From Thuidium tamariscinum (taxonomy: Eukaryota; Streptophyta; Bryopsida; Hypnales; Thuidiaceae), in NCBI GenBank assembly GCA_947034885.2, contig OX344758.2:6946501-7010500 (forward strand): a stretch of DNA of 64,000 nt, written 5' to 3'. Under the pieces are notes generated by a model that did not search any database, was not told the origin of the DNA, and saw nothing but the letters and a program-made list of their open reading frames with translations. The first letter of the stretch is position 1, and each line of letters starts with the position of its first letter. The position numbers were made by a program, and so were the translations under genes. Positions 21,568 to 33,076 of this stretch are shown in pieces.

Positions 21568-21893
21568 CGGGAGGAGGTCTATAAAGCACCCATCTAAGAG
21601 CTAAAACTCAATTTTAGGGAGGTGAAACTTCTTAAATTATTTTTCAATAAATTTTCCTTGAAAGACAAATGGAATTGGCATCTAATCAAAATTGTTTTAT
21701 ATTTTTTGGAGCTCTATAAAATTAGTTATGAAAATTTGAAGTCAAAATGGCAAAGTGCTTTAAATCCGCCCACCTTCTCAAATGTACATTGTTTGTATAT
21801 TTCTATAAAGATGAAAAAGTTTCATGTACAAATAATGTACATTTGAAAAGGTAGGTGGTCTAAGAGCATGAACGGTTTTCAAATATTCTCCAT
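21568..21893 (+). mobile_element. MITE family 2 (TA target), 326 bp
   Basis: Starts CGGGAGGAGGTC after TA and ends ..TTCTCCAT before TA. The interior matches, in reverse complement, the equally long copy at 53361-53686. Shared interior words include AATTAGTTATGAA, TTTTTTGGAGCTC and CACCTTCT.AAATGTA. Confidence 0.65.
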
Positions 21894-24600
21894 TAGTCAA
21901 ACTCAAACCAATCCAAAAGTTTAGTCTATTGTTACAATTAGATTTTTAGAAGTTGGAAACTTGTTCACCTACTTTTCAAGTACTTCTCCTAATAATCATT
22001 CTAACCAAAACTATTGTAATCTTGCACACTTCCATGTAGAATCTTCAAAAAGGTTTTGTCTCTTCTTCAAGGTTGGCTTATCTAGCACATGGAATTTTGT
22101 TCTTGTATCCTTAGTAAGTGATATTCAATGGATGATATTGGATTTAGTGATATTTAATGGATGATTTTAGAGCTTATGAGAATCTAATATTAGTCAAATT
22201 AAATCCTTGAGATAGAAAGACAATTTGTCTCTACAAAACTTATACTTCTTGTAGTTTGAAGTGATATTAGCAATGCAAAATTGTGAATAAGTCCAAAGGT
22301 ATGTCCAAATTCTTTGTTGACTAAAATTTTCACTACCTTTAAGTACTCAACCTTAGTTAGTAATTGCATTTGAAATTAAATATATAATAAATAATAAAAC
22401 TCCACCAACATATCTATACCATTGATTCATGTCAAGCATTTTTTCTTCTTTCCATTGGTGTATTACTAATATATGAGTTTTCATGAAGCTTTCTCAATGG
22501 ATATCCATCAAATGAATGTACCATTCATCATCCATAGTTGAGCCTTTATAGATAAAAATCCCTTTCAACATTAGGAAATGATAGAATAAAGAAGATTTGA
22601 TCATAGGATGGGGCCATCAATTACCATGAAGTTGTAATAGGAAATGTCTAGACTCATCATCAATATCTTTGGCTTTACCAATGGAGGAGCTTTTGATTCT
22701 CTATTGAGTCCAATGATTGAGCTTATTAGCTTGGGCTACGAAGACTAGTAGAAATTGAATAGTAAACTTCATGGGTTCAATAAGTTCAACAAACTCAATA
22801 ATTTATAGCTATTATGTGGACATTTATAGTCCTCTTGGATTATGTTTTAAACTATAAAAATGCTTAAAATGTTGAAAATCTTACACTTATATTAGTGCCA
22901 AAAACATTTTTCTATTTGAATTATTTCATTTTGTTTTGCATTGTCTAAATGAAATAGAAAGGGAGTGATGGAGGTATGTGTAAAAAAGTATTTTGTCATG
23001 CAAATATATGTAGGTTTGAAAAAAGAATATAGTAATGCATGCCATTCTAATGCATTGTTTAATTTTCAAAACAAACACTTACTTCTCATTCTCAAAGATA
23101 CTCTCCAATGTTCTTTTTTTCTTTTATTACATTTCAAATTATATATAAATTCTTTTAAAAAATTTGCATGGCTGAAAATTGCCACAATGAAAAGAAGTGG
23201 ATAACCTTCCCTTTAAATTTACCCAATTTTTTGTTTTTTGTTCAAATTATGTATCCTAATAATTTGTATGGCATTAATTTATCTAAGTCTAATGTTTTAT
23301 ATTATATAATTACTCAAATTAGGTGCATATTGGAATATAGTAGCACTACCCTAATTTTCACAATTTTTTGGGATATTGACTCCAATTTTGCACCTTGATC
23401 AACTAGACAATTAAGGTACCAAATTTTCTAATATATGAAAAACATATAATAGATTTTGGAGCTTTAAATATTTATGGTAGAAAACTGAGTTGAGAATCTA
23501 GGAAAAATAAATAAATTCAAAAAAATTGAATTTTCATTCTTAAGAAAATTGAAGGAAAATAGAAATAGGTATGAGATCTCGTATGAGATAGAAGAAAAAT
23601 CTAAATTACTAATATCTCTAAGATAGAATTAAAATGCAATAATTCCAATGGTGAAAGTATTCTAGTAAGCAAACTAAACCACATGAAACATTTTTTTTTT
23701 AATTCTAAAAATTGCATTTAGAAATGAATTGAGCAAGTTATTTTTTCAAGAAGATGCTTAGATTGTCCAAAAATGAGATCATCCATAACTTTCACATAAC
23801 TTATTCAAATGAAATGAATCAAATTTTCTCATGTAGACAAAAATGCAATCTACAAGAAAAAAAGATTCAAAATTTCAAATTTTTTTGTTGTTTGATCTCC
23901 CTTGTATTAAGCTCATTAGGGCATAACTTTTGTCTTGGGCATCAATTCCCAAAAAATTGTATTCCCGCAAAGCTATTTGATTTTTTTATCTTCAAAAAAA
24001 GTTTAAGAAAATCATGACAAAATTAAGGCCATAAATACCTATGCAAAATCCAATTTGCCCCTAGAAGAAACAATGATTCTCTAGGGATTAATTCTAAGCC
24101 CTTTCTAAGATTTCACCTTGTAAATCCTAGCCTTAAATGTACACCTTCTATTCATTATAGCCAAGGGTTGTTTTTTAGTATACCTATTTTCAGCACTTTA
24201 AAATTTATCCTTTGTTCACATAGTCACCTAAAATTGTGTGAGAAGAGAATCTAAATTGCTTTTTCTGGCCTCCAACAAAATCCCCCCCAAACTCCATTTG
24301 ATTCCGAAAAAAAAAAAAAATCCCCCCAAAATAAGGCATATCAAGGTGTGTTTTTTGGTTTTTATAGAAGTGCTAAAGTGGCAACATACGAGAAAATGAT
24401 AAAGCCAAATATTTTAGTATTCATCTATATTTTGAATAGAACTATCTTTTCATCTACATATTTGGATGAATTTCATTTTAAATTGGTAATTTCATCCAAT
24501 TTATTAAAAAAAATTGGAGCAATTTGGCATTATCATCCAATTTTTCTTCAAAAATTTTCTGTAGGCTTGGTGCAACCCATTTTTTTTTGAGGCATTTGGG
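21894..24600. other. AT-rich repeat region
   Basis: No gene seen. 23450-24090 is a diverged relative of 36110-36750 (TTGAGTTGAGAATCTAGGAAA, then TTCATTCTTAAGAAAATTG in both), ending in a worn TCTAGGGATTAA. The remainder is unrecognised AT-rich DNA. Confidence 0.4.
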
Positions 24601-24931
24601 CCTCATGAGGCCCAAAAAAACAACACTGAGGCATATTAAATAATAGAAACAATGCTCAATGGCTAATTTGTTTGGACGAAATGAGGTGTGGACTGTTGAC
24701 TGTGGAGCCAATAATCCAGAACAATGCGTACATGAACGGAAAGCAGATGAACAGAGAAGACCGTTTGCAGATGATTTTCATCGAAAGCCGACTAGGGAGA
24801 GTGACTGTTAGAGCGCCAGTTTTTGAACCTACCCTGAGTCGTCATCCTCGCAGACAGCCATCGCCATTGCCGAGGTTTATAGCTCCGCCAGTGTTGTTTG
24901 TCGTCACTCACCGGATCTCATCCCCACCTTT

Positions 24932-24942
24932 CCCAACGGTAA
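24932..24942 (+). promoter_or_regulatory. MSA-like element upstream of Aurora kinase
   Basis: CCCAACGGTAA matches the plant mitosis-specific activator consensus YCYAACGGYYA at ten of eleven positions, including the full AACGG core. It lies about 340 bases upstream of the Aurora start codon. MSA sites bind three-repeat MYB factors and drive G2/M expression, which fits this gene. A match this short can arise by chance; the context is what makes it credible. Confidence 0.5.
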
Positions 24943-25279
24943 TCTGTAGCTTCACAGATCTCAATTCACCTTCTGGGCCCATCTACCACTCTCACTATTA
25001 GTGAGCGCTTCACTGTATTTTCTGCAGGACTTCCAAGTGGGGATTTGCAAGAGGGTGTGGATTTATCTTGGCACACGGTGTTTCGGAGTGTGAGTGGAAG
25101 GAGTTTTAGAAATTGAAAGAAGGGGCAAGGTTTGGATCGATTTCTGTGAGGAGAGTTGAGTGTTCCTGTGTGATGTTTGGTAGTATGGAAAGGCAGAGTT
25201 CTTGATCTATTCTCGTGGCCTGGGAGCTTTGTGAGTAAAGCTGTACAGATTCTGTACACTGGGACGCGGAGTCTTCGAA

Positions 25280-27633
25280 ATGGGTTCCGATTCTAAGGTC
25301 AGATTTCAATGCATTGAAATTGTGGCCTGTCAGCGTTGCTTGTGTTTAAGAATTGTTGCTGACGATTTTGCGTCTATATTCTCCTGCGTCAGGTCAATGA
25401 AGGAGCTGAGAATGGAAACAGCAAGGGAGAGAAGCGGTGGTCGCTGACTGACTTCGACATTGGGAAACCGCTAGGCAGGGGCAAGTTTGGGAATGTCTAC
25501 CTTGCCCGGGAGAAGCAGGTGATACTGCATTTCAGTTGTGATTAGCTAATATTTGAGGGGTATGCGCAAGAACGTTGCAGTTTCGACAGTACGCACGAAA
25601 TTGTTATCACGTGGTCACTTGTGACCTTGAATCTAAAGTTTTACGTAGGGTTGCTGCTTACTGTACTGTAATCGATAATGTTTACACATGTAATCGACCT
25701 TGGATAGACGGCGGGGGTTTTCAGTAGCTCGGACAAGTCACGTGGTTGTGAGCCTCTGCATTCATACTTTTGTAGCACTTGACTGTGCTAGTCTTGTGCT
25801 TACTCTTGATGGTAGGTTTGAGTCTGCTGTACTTAAATATTGTTTCGATTACTCGCAATGGCAGAGCAAGTATGTCGTTGCCTTGAAGGTTCTTTTTAAG
25901 AATCAGCTTCAGCAATCTCAAGTTGAGCATCAACTGCGGCGGGAGATTGAGATTCAGTCTCACCTTCGCCATCCCAATATCCTACGCCTGTACGGGTACT
26001 TCTATGATCAGGTAAGATCTGACAAACTGTTTAAGGAATTGCATTCATGAAATAACTACCATGGTCAATAGTGTCTATCTCTTTCCAGTACGTTTGACTG
26101 AAGCGAAAGCAAATGATGAAACATTTGGATTCCCCTTCCAACTACGGTGTGCGGAAAAGTCCTGTATCTGATGCTTCTGGTATTGCGATTTTCAGTGCCC
26201 TGTGCGCTGCATCACTGGGTAGTAATTTGACCAACGTCTTACTTGTCTCTCCATTGGCAGGCAAGAGTATACCTGATTCTTGAGTATGCCGCAAAAGGTG
26301 AGCTTTACAAGGAGCTCCAAAGGTGCAAGGTCTTCAATGAGAAAAGAGCGGCCACGGTAAGCTTATCTGCATGCCCCACTTCATTTTACATAAAGCTTGA
26401 AAATCTGAACCGGTGATGAAGACTGCTGAAGATGTCGGTGCTCTCTTGAACTCGAATTGTGATGCTGATATGGAAATTAGGTCAAAATCATTTTGAGTGC
26501 TGGATTCGATTAAACTGTTTAACACTTGCGGCTGCTCATTACCATGCGTTTGAAATCTTAATATTAAAGAGTAGCGTTGTTGACTACTAAATTAAATACT
26601 ACACTCTGTACCAACGTGCAGTATATTTCCTCCCTTGCTCGCGCTCTGATGTATTGTCACGAGAAGCATGTCATTCACCGCGATATCAAGCCAGAGAATC
26701 TTCTGATAGGCCTGAAGGTATTGAAACTTACGCTTCACCCCTTCCGACTACGCTTGTATTAGATCTACGGCAGTCCTATTCCAACCATAAATTTTTTCTG
26801 ACGTTGATTTCGATTGTCATGCAGGGTGAGCTGAAAATAGCCGACTTTGGATGGTCTGTGCATACCAGCAACAGACGCAGGACTCTCTGTGGAACTTTGG
26901 ACTATCTCCCTCCAGAAATGGGTATGTATCTATTTCCACCTTCATATTCTCGCTCCAGTTTCTGAACACTCATCTACCTTTCCTATCATATTCATCAATC
27001 TTACTTTCGTTTTCACTCGTTACTTCTGTGTGCTGTGGCTCAGTTGAGGGTAAAGAACATGATGCCGGCGTTGATGTATGGAGCTTGGGTATCCTCTGCT
27101 TTGAGTTCCTGTACGGCACCCCACCTTTTGAAGCGAAGAAGCATTCTGACACGTATAAGCGGTAATTCCTTTTTCCTCGCTTCTAGTGGTTAACTGTAAC
27201 GAAAGTTATATGTCAACCGTTTGATGTAGTGCTGCCGATGCTTGGTAGTGCTTTTATTTTGTTTACCTCTAGCGGAGCTGGTTTTCTAACGTCCTCCTTT
27301 GCAGTATTGTCCGCGTGGATCTGAAATTTCCATCAAAGCCTGTAATTTCCTCAGCAGCCCGAGATCTCATCTGCCAGGTAATGTGATGCTTCGTTGTTCT
27401 TTCAAGCATCTTGGACCTTGGTTTATGGTAGATGATTTTAGTAACGTCTCTATCATGATCACTGCGATTTGAGTAACCTCAGATTGTGTAACTAAGGGGC
27501 GGGGTACTGTACGTGGTGAATGCAGCTCTTGGTGAAGGACTCGAATCAAAGATTGCCCCTCCATAAAGTGGTGACACATCCATGGATTGTAAATAATGCC
27601 GACCCTAGTGGCGTTTATAGTGGTCACAATTGA
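25280..27633 (+). CDS. AUR: Aurora serine/threonine kinase
   Basis: Mitotic kinase acting on spindle and chromosomes. Nine exons join in frame: 25280-25297, 25393-25518, 25865-26011, 26261-26356, 26622-26717, 26825-26921, 27044-27161, 27305-27377, 27526-27633, all GT-AG, giving 292 residues, the usual size of plant Aurora 1/2. Kinase landmarks: glycine loop [13 protein letters not shown] (34-46), ATP-binding Lys in VALK (K56), HRDIKPEN (148-155), DFGWSVH (168-174) and the activation segment [16 protein letters not shown] with the Aurora phospho-Thr at 181. The short N-terminus ([14 protein letters not shown]..) is not the long extension typical of the alpha3-type. The last exon ends VYSGHN. 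No lesion is seen. A possible G2/M promoter site lies upstream. Confidence 0.95.
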
Positions 27634-29519
27634 CGGAACCTGTTTAGAGCATATCATGCCAAATTATGACTTGGTCGGAAAGGGATCTGACTGCATCTGC
27701 AGATGAATTCTGAGGTCTTTGATGCGACGTTACTCAGAGCTCAGTAACTGGGCGAGACGATTTCTTAACACAGAATTCCTGATGCCAGAGTAATTGCTCG
27801 AGAATAATACCTTCGATTGAGCGATTCGTTGCGTCTATGTCATATTTTAGCACTTTTCGTAGCTAATGAAAGATTTAGGTCATATGTGCCACGAGTAGAA
27901 GTGCGCATACCATGATCTCGATGGATGGCTTCTAGCACGTACATCCTATGTATCATATTCTTCAAGGCTTCAATTCTGATTTTCAGTTGATTGAACCTTG
28001 CTTCACCGAAACATGTTAATATATTATCTCGTTGCTGCCCATTTCATGGCTATTTGTTAATGTTTTGATATAGCACTCTCTACTGCAGGCTTTGAACGAA
28101 TCTCCATCCGTTCCCTCCATAGAACTACAGTAGCCAGCGGCATGGGCACGTCTACTGAGGCCACGAGTCTGAGTAAATCCTATTTTTAGTAGATGGCTAA
28201 CTCTACTGCATGGTATGTTTTATAAATCGCACTTACTCAGTTCGCCAAGATGTGACAAGGAAGTGTGGCAGCCTTTGTTTTTTGCATTCTCTTCACCAAG
28301 TCATTCTCTCCTGAGCTTAGATGGCCCTACATTCATCACTACTCAATGCGAGTACTCTTATCATTTGGCAAAGCGCGCTGGTCAATCAATTTTGTGGAAT
28401 GGGCAACATCCTCGCGCTTGCCAGTTTCTTTACTTTTTCCAACTTTCTTACTTTGCTTCTTTGGTTGCTGCACACATTCTCTTCATTGCCAGCCCTCGGG
28501 CTTGGCTGTGCTGATGGTTACTAGTGTTCATTTTAATGCAATGGGTTCTGCCCAGTTGCTAAGTAAATTAAACATGAAAATGCGATATCTAAATTTGGAC
28601 ATGCAAAGGAGATGAAAACCTAGATATCTTAGACATAAGATGAGGACTATCAAAACATCAAAGCCTTGGAGAGTTTAGGATACATCTTTGGTATAACCAC
28701 AAACAATACTTTGAATTTTCATAACTTATTCATACCGTGTGCACATTGTGCGTGCTGAAGTGCTTTCAAAGCCTATTTCAATTGATAAAAAGGTTTTTAA
28801 AAATGAGAATTTGTGTTTAATAATAGCAACAAACTTCAAATGCTATTACTGTTCGTTACGGGGGCACTCACCTTGGCACTTGCACGTAACTGAAACAAAC
28901 CTCCGAAAATTCAAGAACTGTTTCATAGCAACTACGCTCGATGCAACTGTGTAATTAGGGATTGCCAGGATCACTGCAATCATATACGGGATCAATGAGG
29001 TCCCGGGTTACTGACATAGATGCCGGGGAAAAGAATATGTGAAACAATTCCTGACTTGTGGCTCATAGAAAATGTATCTGAGATGAAATCATGAAACATC
29101 TGCGATCAATAAACCTCGATACAGAGGGACGCAATAAGTAGACCTCTTTCTTCAACAGAACAGGACATACAACTCACTGAGAAAGAGACGATATAGTCAC
29201 ATCCTTTACATTACTCTCAATCCAAAGAAGGCAAACCAATATCCTCTTGCAACGACGGGCTTACCAAGGCTTATCAATTCGTCACCATCTCAAAAATGTT
29301 CGTAAAGCTTTCCAAAACCTAAGATCGGCTACACCTCTGCTACAGAAGTCAGCATTTGAGCGCACCAAGTTCTGGTAAACGGCAAGATCACAACTCGAAT
29401 GTCTCATCACAAAGCATCCAACTGTACGGTTGAATCAATCCTAATGGACATTGTAAAAGCATCCAACACATCCTGACTCTTGAGATTCAGCACACTAAAT
29501 ATATCTGCAATGGCTTGCC
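27634..29519. other. Convergent 3' flanks of Aurora and PFP-beta
   Basis: The Aurora gene (plus) and PFP-beta (minus) converge here, so this holds both 3' UTRs and spacer. I see no third gene; frames at 28215-28615 overlap each other and have no domain. Confidence 0.4.
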
Positions 29520-31205
29520 CTAAATGGAGACCGGGGCTCCCAGCTCCAACTTCAAAGTGAAGTTGGTGTCATCGGCCGTAGGCCCTGCAAACTGAATAGG
29601 CCCAGGACTAACATAGCTATCTTCCACAGCCCACGCCTCTCTCACGGTTGCAAATTTCTTGAACGGATTCCCATCCAGCTCCACCATCGCCTTCTTAATC
29701 ACGGGCTTGTTCTTCCCCTTCCGTCTCTCCACGTCCATAAGCTGCGTGAGCGCCGTCCCGCCAACAGTCCATTCTGAAGAGGGTGCAGTCAGATTCGCTA
29801 CGGAAGCAATCAAACCTGTCTGTCCCAAATGCAACAAAGCCCCAGCTGCAAACCCCAAAGCGTAACAATACGTCGCATCGAAGTTCGTTGGCATCCCACA
29901 ACGACCTTCGTAACCGAAGAAATGCGCTTGCCCTTTGAATTGCCCCACGAATCCTCCTTCATGCTTGCGGGCGAGAAGCTCAGTTTCAATCATGGAGATC
30001 AGCATCTTCTCCATCTCGATACGAGAAACTTGCACATTCCCGTGGGGGTCGCGCTCCAGCAGCAGCTCCTCTTGAATGCTGTGCGGGAGGGAATCGAAAA
30101 GCGCCCGGCAAGGAGGTTTAAGGTTGGTCTTCCAGTGGCCGTGGTCGTCGCAGCCCTGCGAGGCGAGAATCTCGTTCAACTCCGAGATCAAGTTTTGAAT
30201 CTCCGGGATGAAGTCGATCAAACCCTCGGGGATGAGCACCACGCCGTAATGCTTTCCCAGAGAGGCGCGCTTGCACACCACATCGGCAATGCTGTTCGTC
30301 ACTTGACGAAGCGTCTTCTTTTGCGCGTTCACTTCTTCCCCAATGATTGCAATGTTGGGATGCGTCTGAAGTGCGCATTCAAGGGTAATGTGAGAAGCAG
30401 CGCGTCCCATAAGACGGACGAAATGGTAGTATTTTCCTGTCGATCGCGCGTCCACCATGATATTCCCAATCATCTCCGCGTATATCTTGCACGCTGTGTC
30501 GAAGCCGAAGCTGATCGGCACCTCGGTCGATTTCAAATCGCCGTCGATGGTTTTCGGACACCCGATGACGTGCGTCTTCACCTTCTTCGACCTAAAATAC
30601 TCCCCAAGAAGCGCGGCATTCGTGTTGGAGTCGTCTCCGCCGATCACCACCAAGCCATCCAAATCGAGCTTCGTCACCGTATCCACCGCTTGCTGAAACT
30701 GCTCCGGGGTCTCAATCTTATCCCGGCCACTGCAAATAATATCAAACCCACCTTGATTCCGATACGGATACAGAAACGCGCTCGTGATCACCACCACATT
30801 GTTGCGCATGATCCCCGCGGGGCCACCCTTGAACCCATACAAAACACTTCCAGGCGCGTGCGCTTGAAGATAATCGAAGAAACCAGCAATAACATTGTGA
30901 CCCCCCGGAGCCTGCCCCCCCGATAACACCACCCCGACCTTCAGCTTCTCCTTCGCTACTGGCGTGTCGCTCTTTACAAGCTGCACTGATGGCTGGCCAT
31001 ACAAGCACGGGAAGAGCTTGTGAATCTCCTCGGGCTGACCCGCAGCCGTTGAAGGAGGGCCATGGTTAAGCTTGAAGTTCCCCTGCAACACAGCGGGAAG
31101 AGTAGGCGTGTGGTCTAACCTGCTGGCTTGCACGGGGCTGTACACGGACTTGTCCCTCACAGCGGGCTCCTTCTGCTGGTCATTGGCATGCGGTAAAACA
31201 GCCAT
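29520..31205 (-). CDS. PFP-beta: Pyrophosphate--fructose 6-phosphate 1-phosphotransferase, beta (catalytic) subunit
   Basis: Cytosolic enzyme that reversibly phosphorylates fructose 6-phosphate with pyrophosphate; in plants the beta chain is catalytic and pairs with a regulatory alpha chain. One uninterrupted exon of 561 residues, close to the normal length. Motifs: LSGGQAPGGHNV (95-105), the PPi-type GGDDSNTN (189-196, where ATP enzymes have GGDG), PKTIDGDL (217-224) with the catalytic Asp pair, MGRAASHITLE (266-276) and a GYEGRC segment near the C-terminus. The start is ATG 31205; upstream in-frame codons are not ATG. The absence of introns contrasts with the intron-rich seed-plant gene and suggests retroposition or intron loss. 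The first 32 codons and the promoter are duplicated at 39864-40200. The long frame on the opposite strand is a shadow. Confidence 0.95.
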   Translation of the reverse strand: MAVLPHANDQQKEPAVRDKSVYSPVQASRLDHTPTLPAVLQGNFKLNHGPPSTAAGQPEEIHKLFPCLYGQPSVQLVKSDTPVAKEKLKVGVVLSGGQAPGGHNVIAGFFDYLQAHAPGSVLYGFKGGPAGIMRNNVVVITSAFLYPYRNQGGFDIICSGRDKIETPEQFQQAVDTVTKLDLDGLVVIGGDDSNTNAALLGEYFRSKKVKTHVIGCPKTIDGDLKSTEVPISFGFDTACKIYAEMIGNIMVDARSTGKYYHFVRLMGRAASHITLECALQTHPNIAIIGEEVNAQKKTLRQVTNSIADVVCKRASLGKHYGVVLIPEGLIDFIPEIQNLISELNEILASQGCDDHGHWKTNLKPPCRALFDSLPHSIQEELLLERDPHGNVQVSRIEMEKMLISMIETELLARKHEGGFVGQFKGQAHFFGYEGRCGMPTNFDATYCYALGFAAGALLHLGQTGLIASVANLTAPSSEWTVGGTALTQLMDVERRKGKNKPVIKKAMVELDGNPFKKFATVREAWAVEDSYVSPGPIQFAGPTADDTNFTLKLELGAPVSI

Positions 31206-31259
31206 AGCTATATACAACGACGACCAATACAAATTCCTTACCAACACAGAGTCCTACCA

Positions 31260-31267
31260 ATATATAC
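31260..31267 (-). promoter_or_regulatory. TATA box of PFP-beta
   Basis: On the minus strand the sequence GTATATATTGG lies about 57 bases before the start codon. The same box is kept in the duplicated promoter at 40014-40021. This is the only clear TATA-like run in this 5' flank. Confidence 0.45.
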
Positions 31268-31746
31268 AGCAAACCAAAGCAGAGCAAAGCAAAATGCGAA
31301 GGCGCAGATCCGGTATCCCGCAGAAGTATCCTGTTTGAGATATTTTGCGAGCTATGGTTCGATCGGGAGGGGTTTCTGATTGCCAACAGTAGTGGATTGC
31401 GACTGACTGAGCGGAGATTTCGATGCAGGCGCAGAATGCGAAAATCAGTGCGAGATGACAATCGTGCAGGGAGAAGGACGAGGGCCAGACCCCACCTAAT
31501 CGCGAAGGATGATTGCGAGTACTCGGCCCATGCTTGTGAATGGATGAATGTATTCGCGGATGAAATCGGTGATGAATGTCGTCACTGGCTGAGTGGGTGT
31601 GCGGACACATTTATCCAGAACGCATCATCTCGCTGATTCATCGGTTTCTTGTTTGCAAGGATGGTGGAACTTATCCTGGTCTGCCGCGTCTTGTCAGAAC
31701 AAAAGTTACTTTAGTTACAGTAAAGTGAACTTAACCCGGCCTAGAC

Positions 31747-31955
31747 AGTCCCCTCAATCGCAAGTCATTCTAGGGGTGCAAGTAAAAATAAAAGCCCCCA
31801 AATTTGTGCTTGATCTAGTGCACCTCTCTTAGTTATTTTGGAGCCTTTGATTGAAAATATGAATTCAAAATTTTAAAAATTTGATCATGCTTGGAAAAGA
31901 AAAAATTTCAAGGTTTTACTAAGTGGCTAAGTGAAGGGTTAGTTCACCCTGACCC
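31747..31955. mobile_element. Short insertion in copy A, absent from copy B
   Basis: Copy A reads CCTAGACA, then about 210 bases, then CCTAGACA-CATTGAAG. Copy B (around 41219) has a single CCTAGATTG-CATTGAAG. So a unit was inserted with an apparent 8-base duplication, or it was lost from copy B. The right end (reverse complement CAGGGTGAACTAACCC) and interior match 56385-56600, and more loosely 49080-49310 and 54420-54610. An 8-bp duplication would suit a hAT-type MITE; that assignment is inference. Confidence 0.5.
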
Positions 31956-31989
31956 CTAGACACATTGAAGATGTATAAAATAATTTTTT

Positions 31990-32496
31990 TCCTAAAAGCA
32001 ACTATCTATGGTGTTTACAAACCGCATCTTTTCTCCCCCCCCCCCTTGCGAAGTCTGAAAAGATTTTTGTCGTGCACATGGCACAAATCTAGGGCCTAGG
32101 CAATTATCATGTTCCTTCATCTTCCTTGCCCCTCCTTGCCAGTGCAGTAGAATGGCTACAGACAGTTGCAAGGAAGTCACAATTTTAATATAATATGCAT
32201 AAACATATACACAAAAATATATCAAATTACTATTTGGAAATGTATTGAATTCATCATCATATAAATATTGGTAATCTTGACTTTCAACTTTTGAAGTTCA
32301 CTATAACAAATCCTTTATGTACAAGTTATCTTACTCATTGAAGTCCTATCATTTATATAAAGTTCAAAGTTATATAACTTGAATGATATTATATCATTCT
32401 ACAAACATTTAAATCATTGTTGCTTGAATATTTGAAGAGACGATCTTATGTTCTACACAATGTGATTGCAAATTATATAGTCGAAATTGATGCCTT
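31990..32496. other. AT-rich stretch within copy A
   Basis: No gene seen; it includes a run of C at about 32036-32045. This is the start of the 1.75 kb that copy B lacks. Confidence 0.35.
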
Positions 32497-32820
32497 TTAT
32501 ATTTCACAGACTGACCTTATTAAATGGTAAAATATCAAATTGGTTGTAGCATTTGGTGGAGCACTTGGTGGGTTTGAAGATATTGATGGAATAATATGTG
32601 AAGGTTGCTTATGCAATATATGAATTGTGAAAATGATTCCAACAATGTAAAGAATAAAACCTAAAACCTTAAAACAGAGACGACCTTGATAAGATAATGT
32701 TGGAAATCTATCTAAAATTTCCAAAAATGGTAATAACATTCCAATAAAAAATGGGATTAAAAAGAGTAAACCTAAAATATAGGTCATCAATTCTTCATTG
32801 AAACAATTGGCATCAAACAT
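32497..32820 (-). CDS. Hypothetical two-span membrane protein, 107 aa
   Basis: A complete ATG-to-TAA frame in AT-rich DNA. Two strong hydrophobic segments are visible, about residues 13-33 (TYILGLLFLIPFFIGMLLPF) and 50-70 (VLGFILYIVGIIFTIHIL), then a Pro/Ser-rich tail (SISSNPPSAPPNATT). Codons are strongly A/T-ending, unlike the conserved genes in the window. I do not recognise the family. It sits in the part of copy A missing from copy B, so it may belong to an inserted element. It could be a chance frame, but the clean topology argues for some caution before dismissing it. Confidence 0.35.
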   Translation of the reverse strand: MFDANCFNEELMTYILGLLFLIPFFIGMLLPFLEILDRFPTLSYQGRLCFKVLGFILYIVGIIFTIHILHKQPSHIIPSISSNPPSAPPNATTNLIFYHLIRSVCEI

Positions 32821-33076
32821 TGTCTTCTAAGAATTTCTTTGAGATTGAAGATGTCATTCAATGAACTCACAATTGCTCTAGTATATACAATAAGTTTTTT
32901 TTTTAAAAAATTTATCTAATTATATTGTCTTGTTATTTATCTACATTTTTTATTAAGCTTGAAAGCAAGATCAGTGTTTCATCATGTAAATGTATTGTAA
33001 GTAGTTATTACCTCTTCTGGATGCATTCTTCCAAAAGAAGCAATAACTGCACTATAATCATATTAAAAAAATTTGC

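Noticed and set aside
24672..25259. Overlapping frames on both strands before the Aurora start
   Set aside because: They begin at non-ATG codons and occupy the Aurora promoter and 5' UTR; no family signature.
29829..30926. 365-codon open frame on the plus strand
   Set aside because: It lies wholly antisense to the PFP-beta catalytic region; no domain of its own, a codon-bias shadow.
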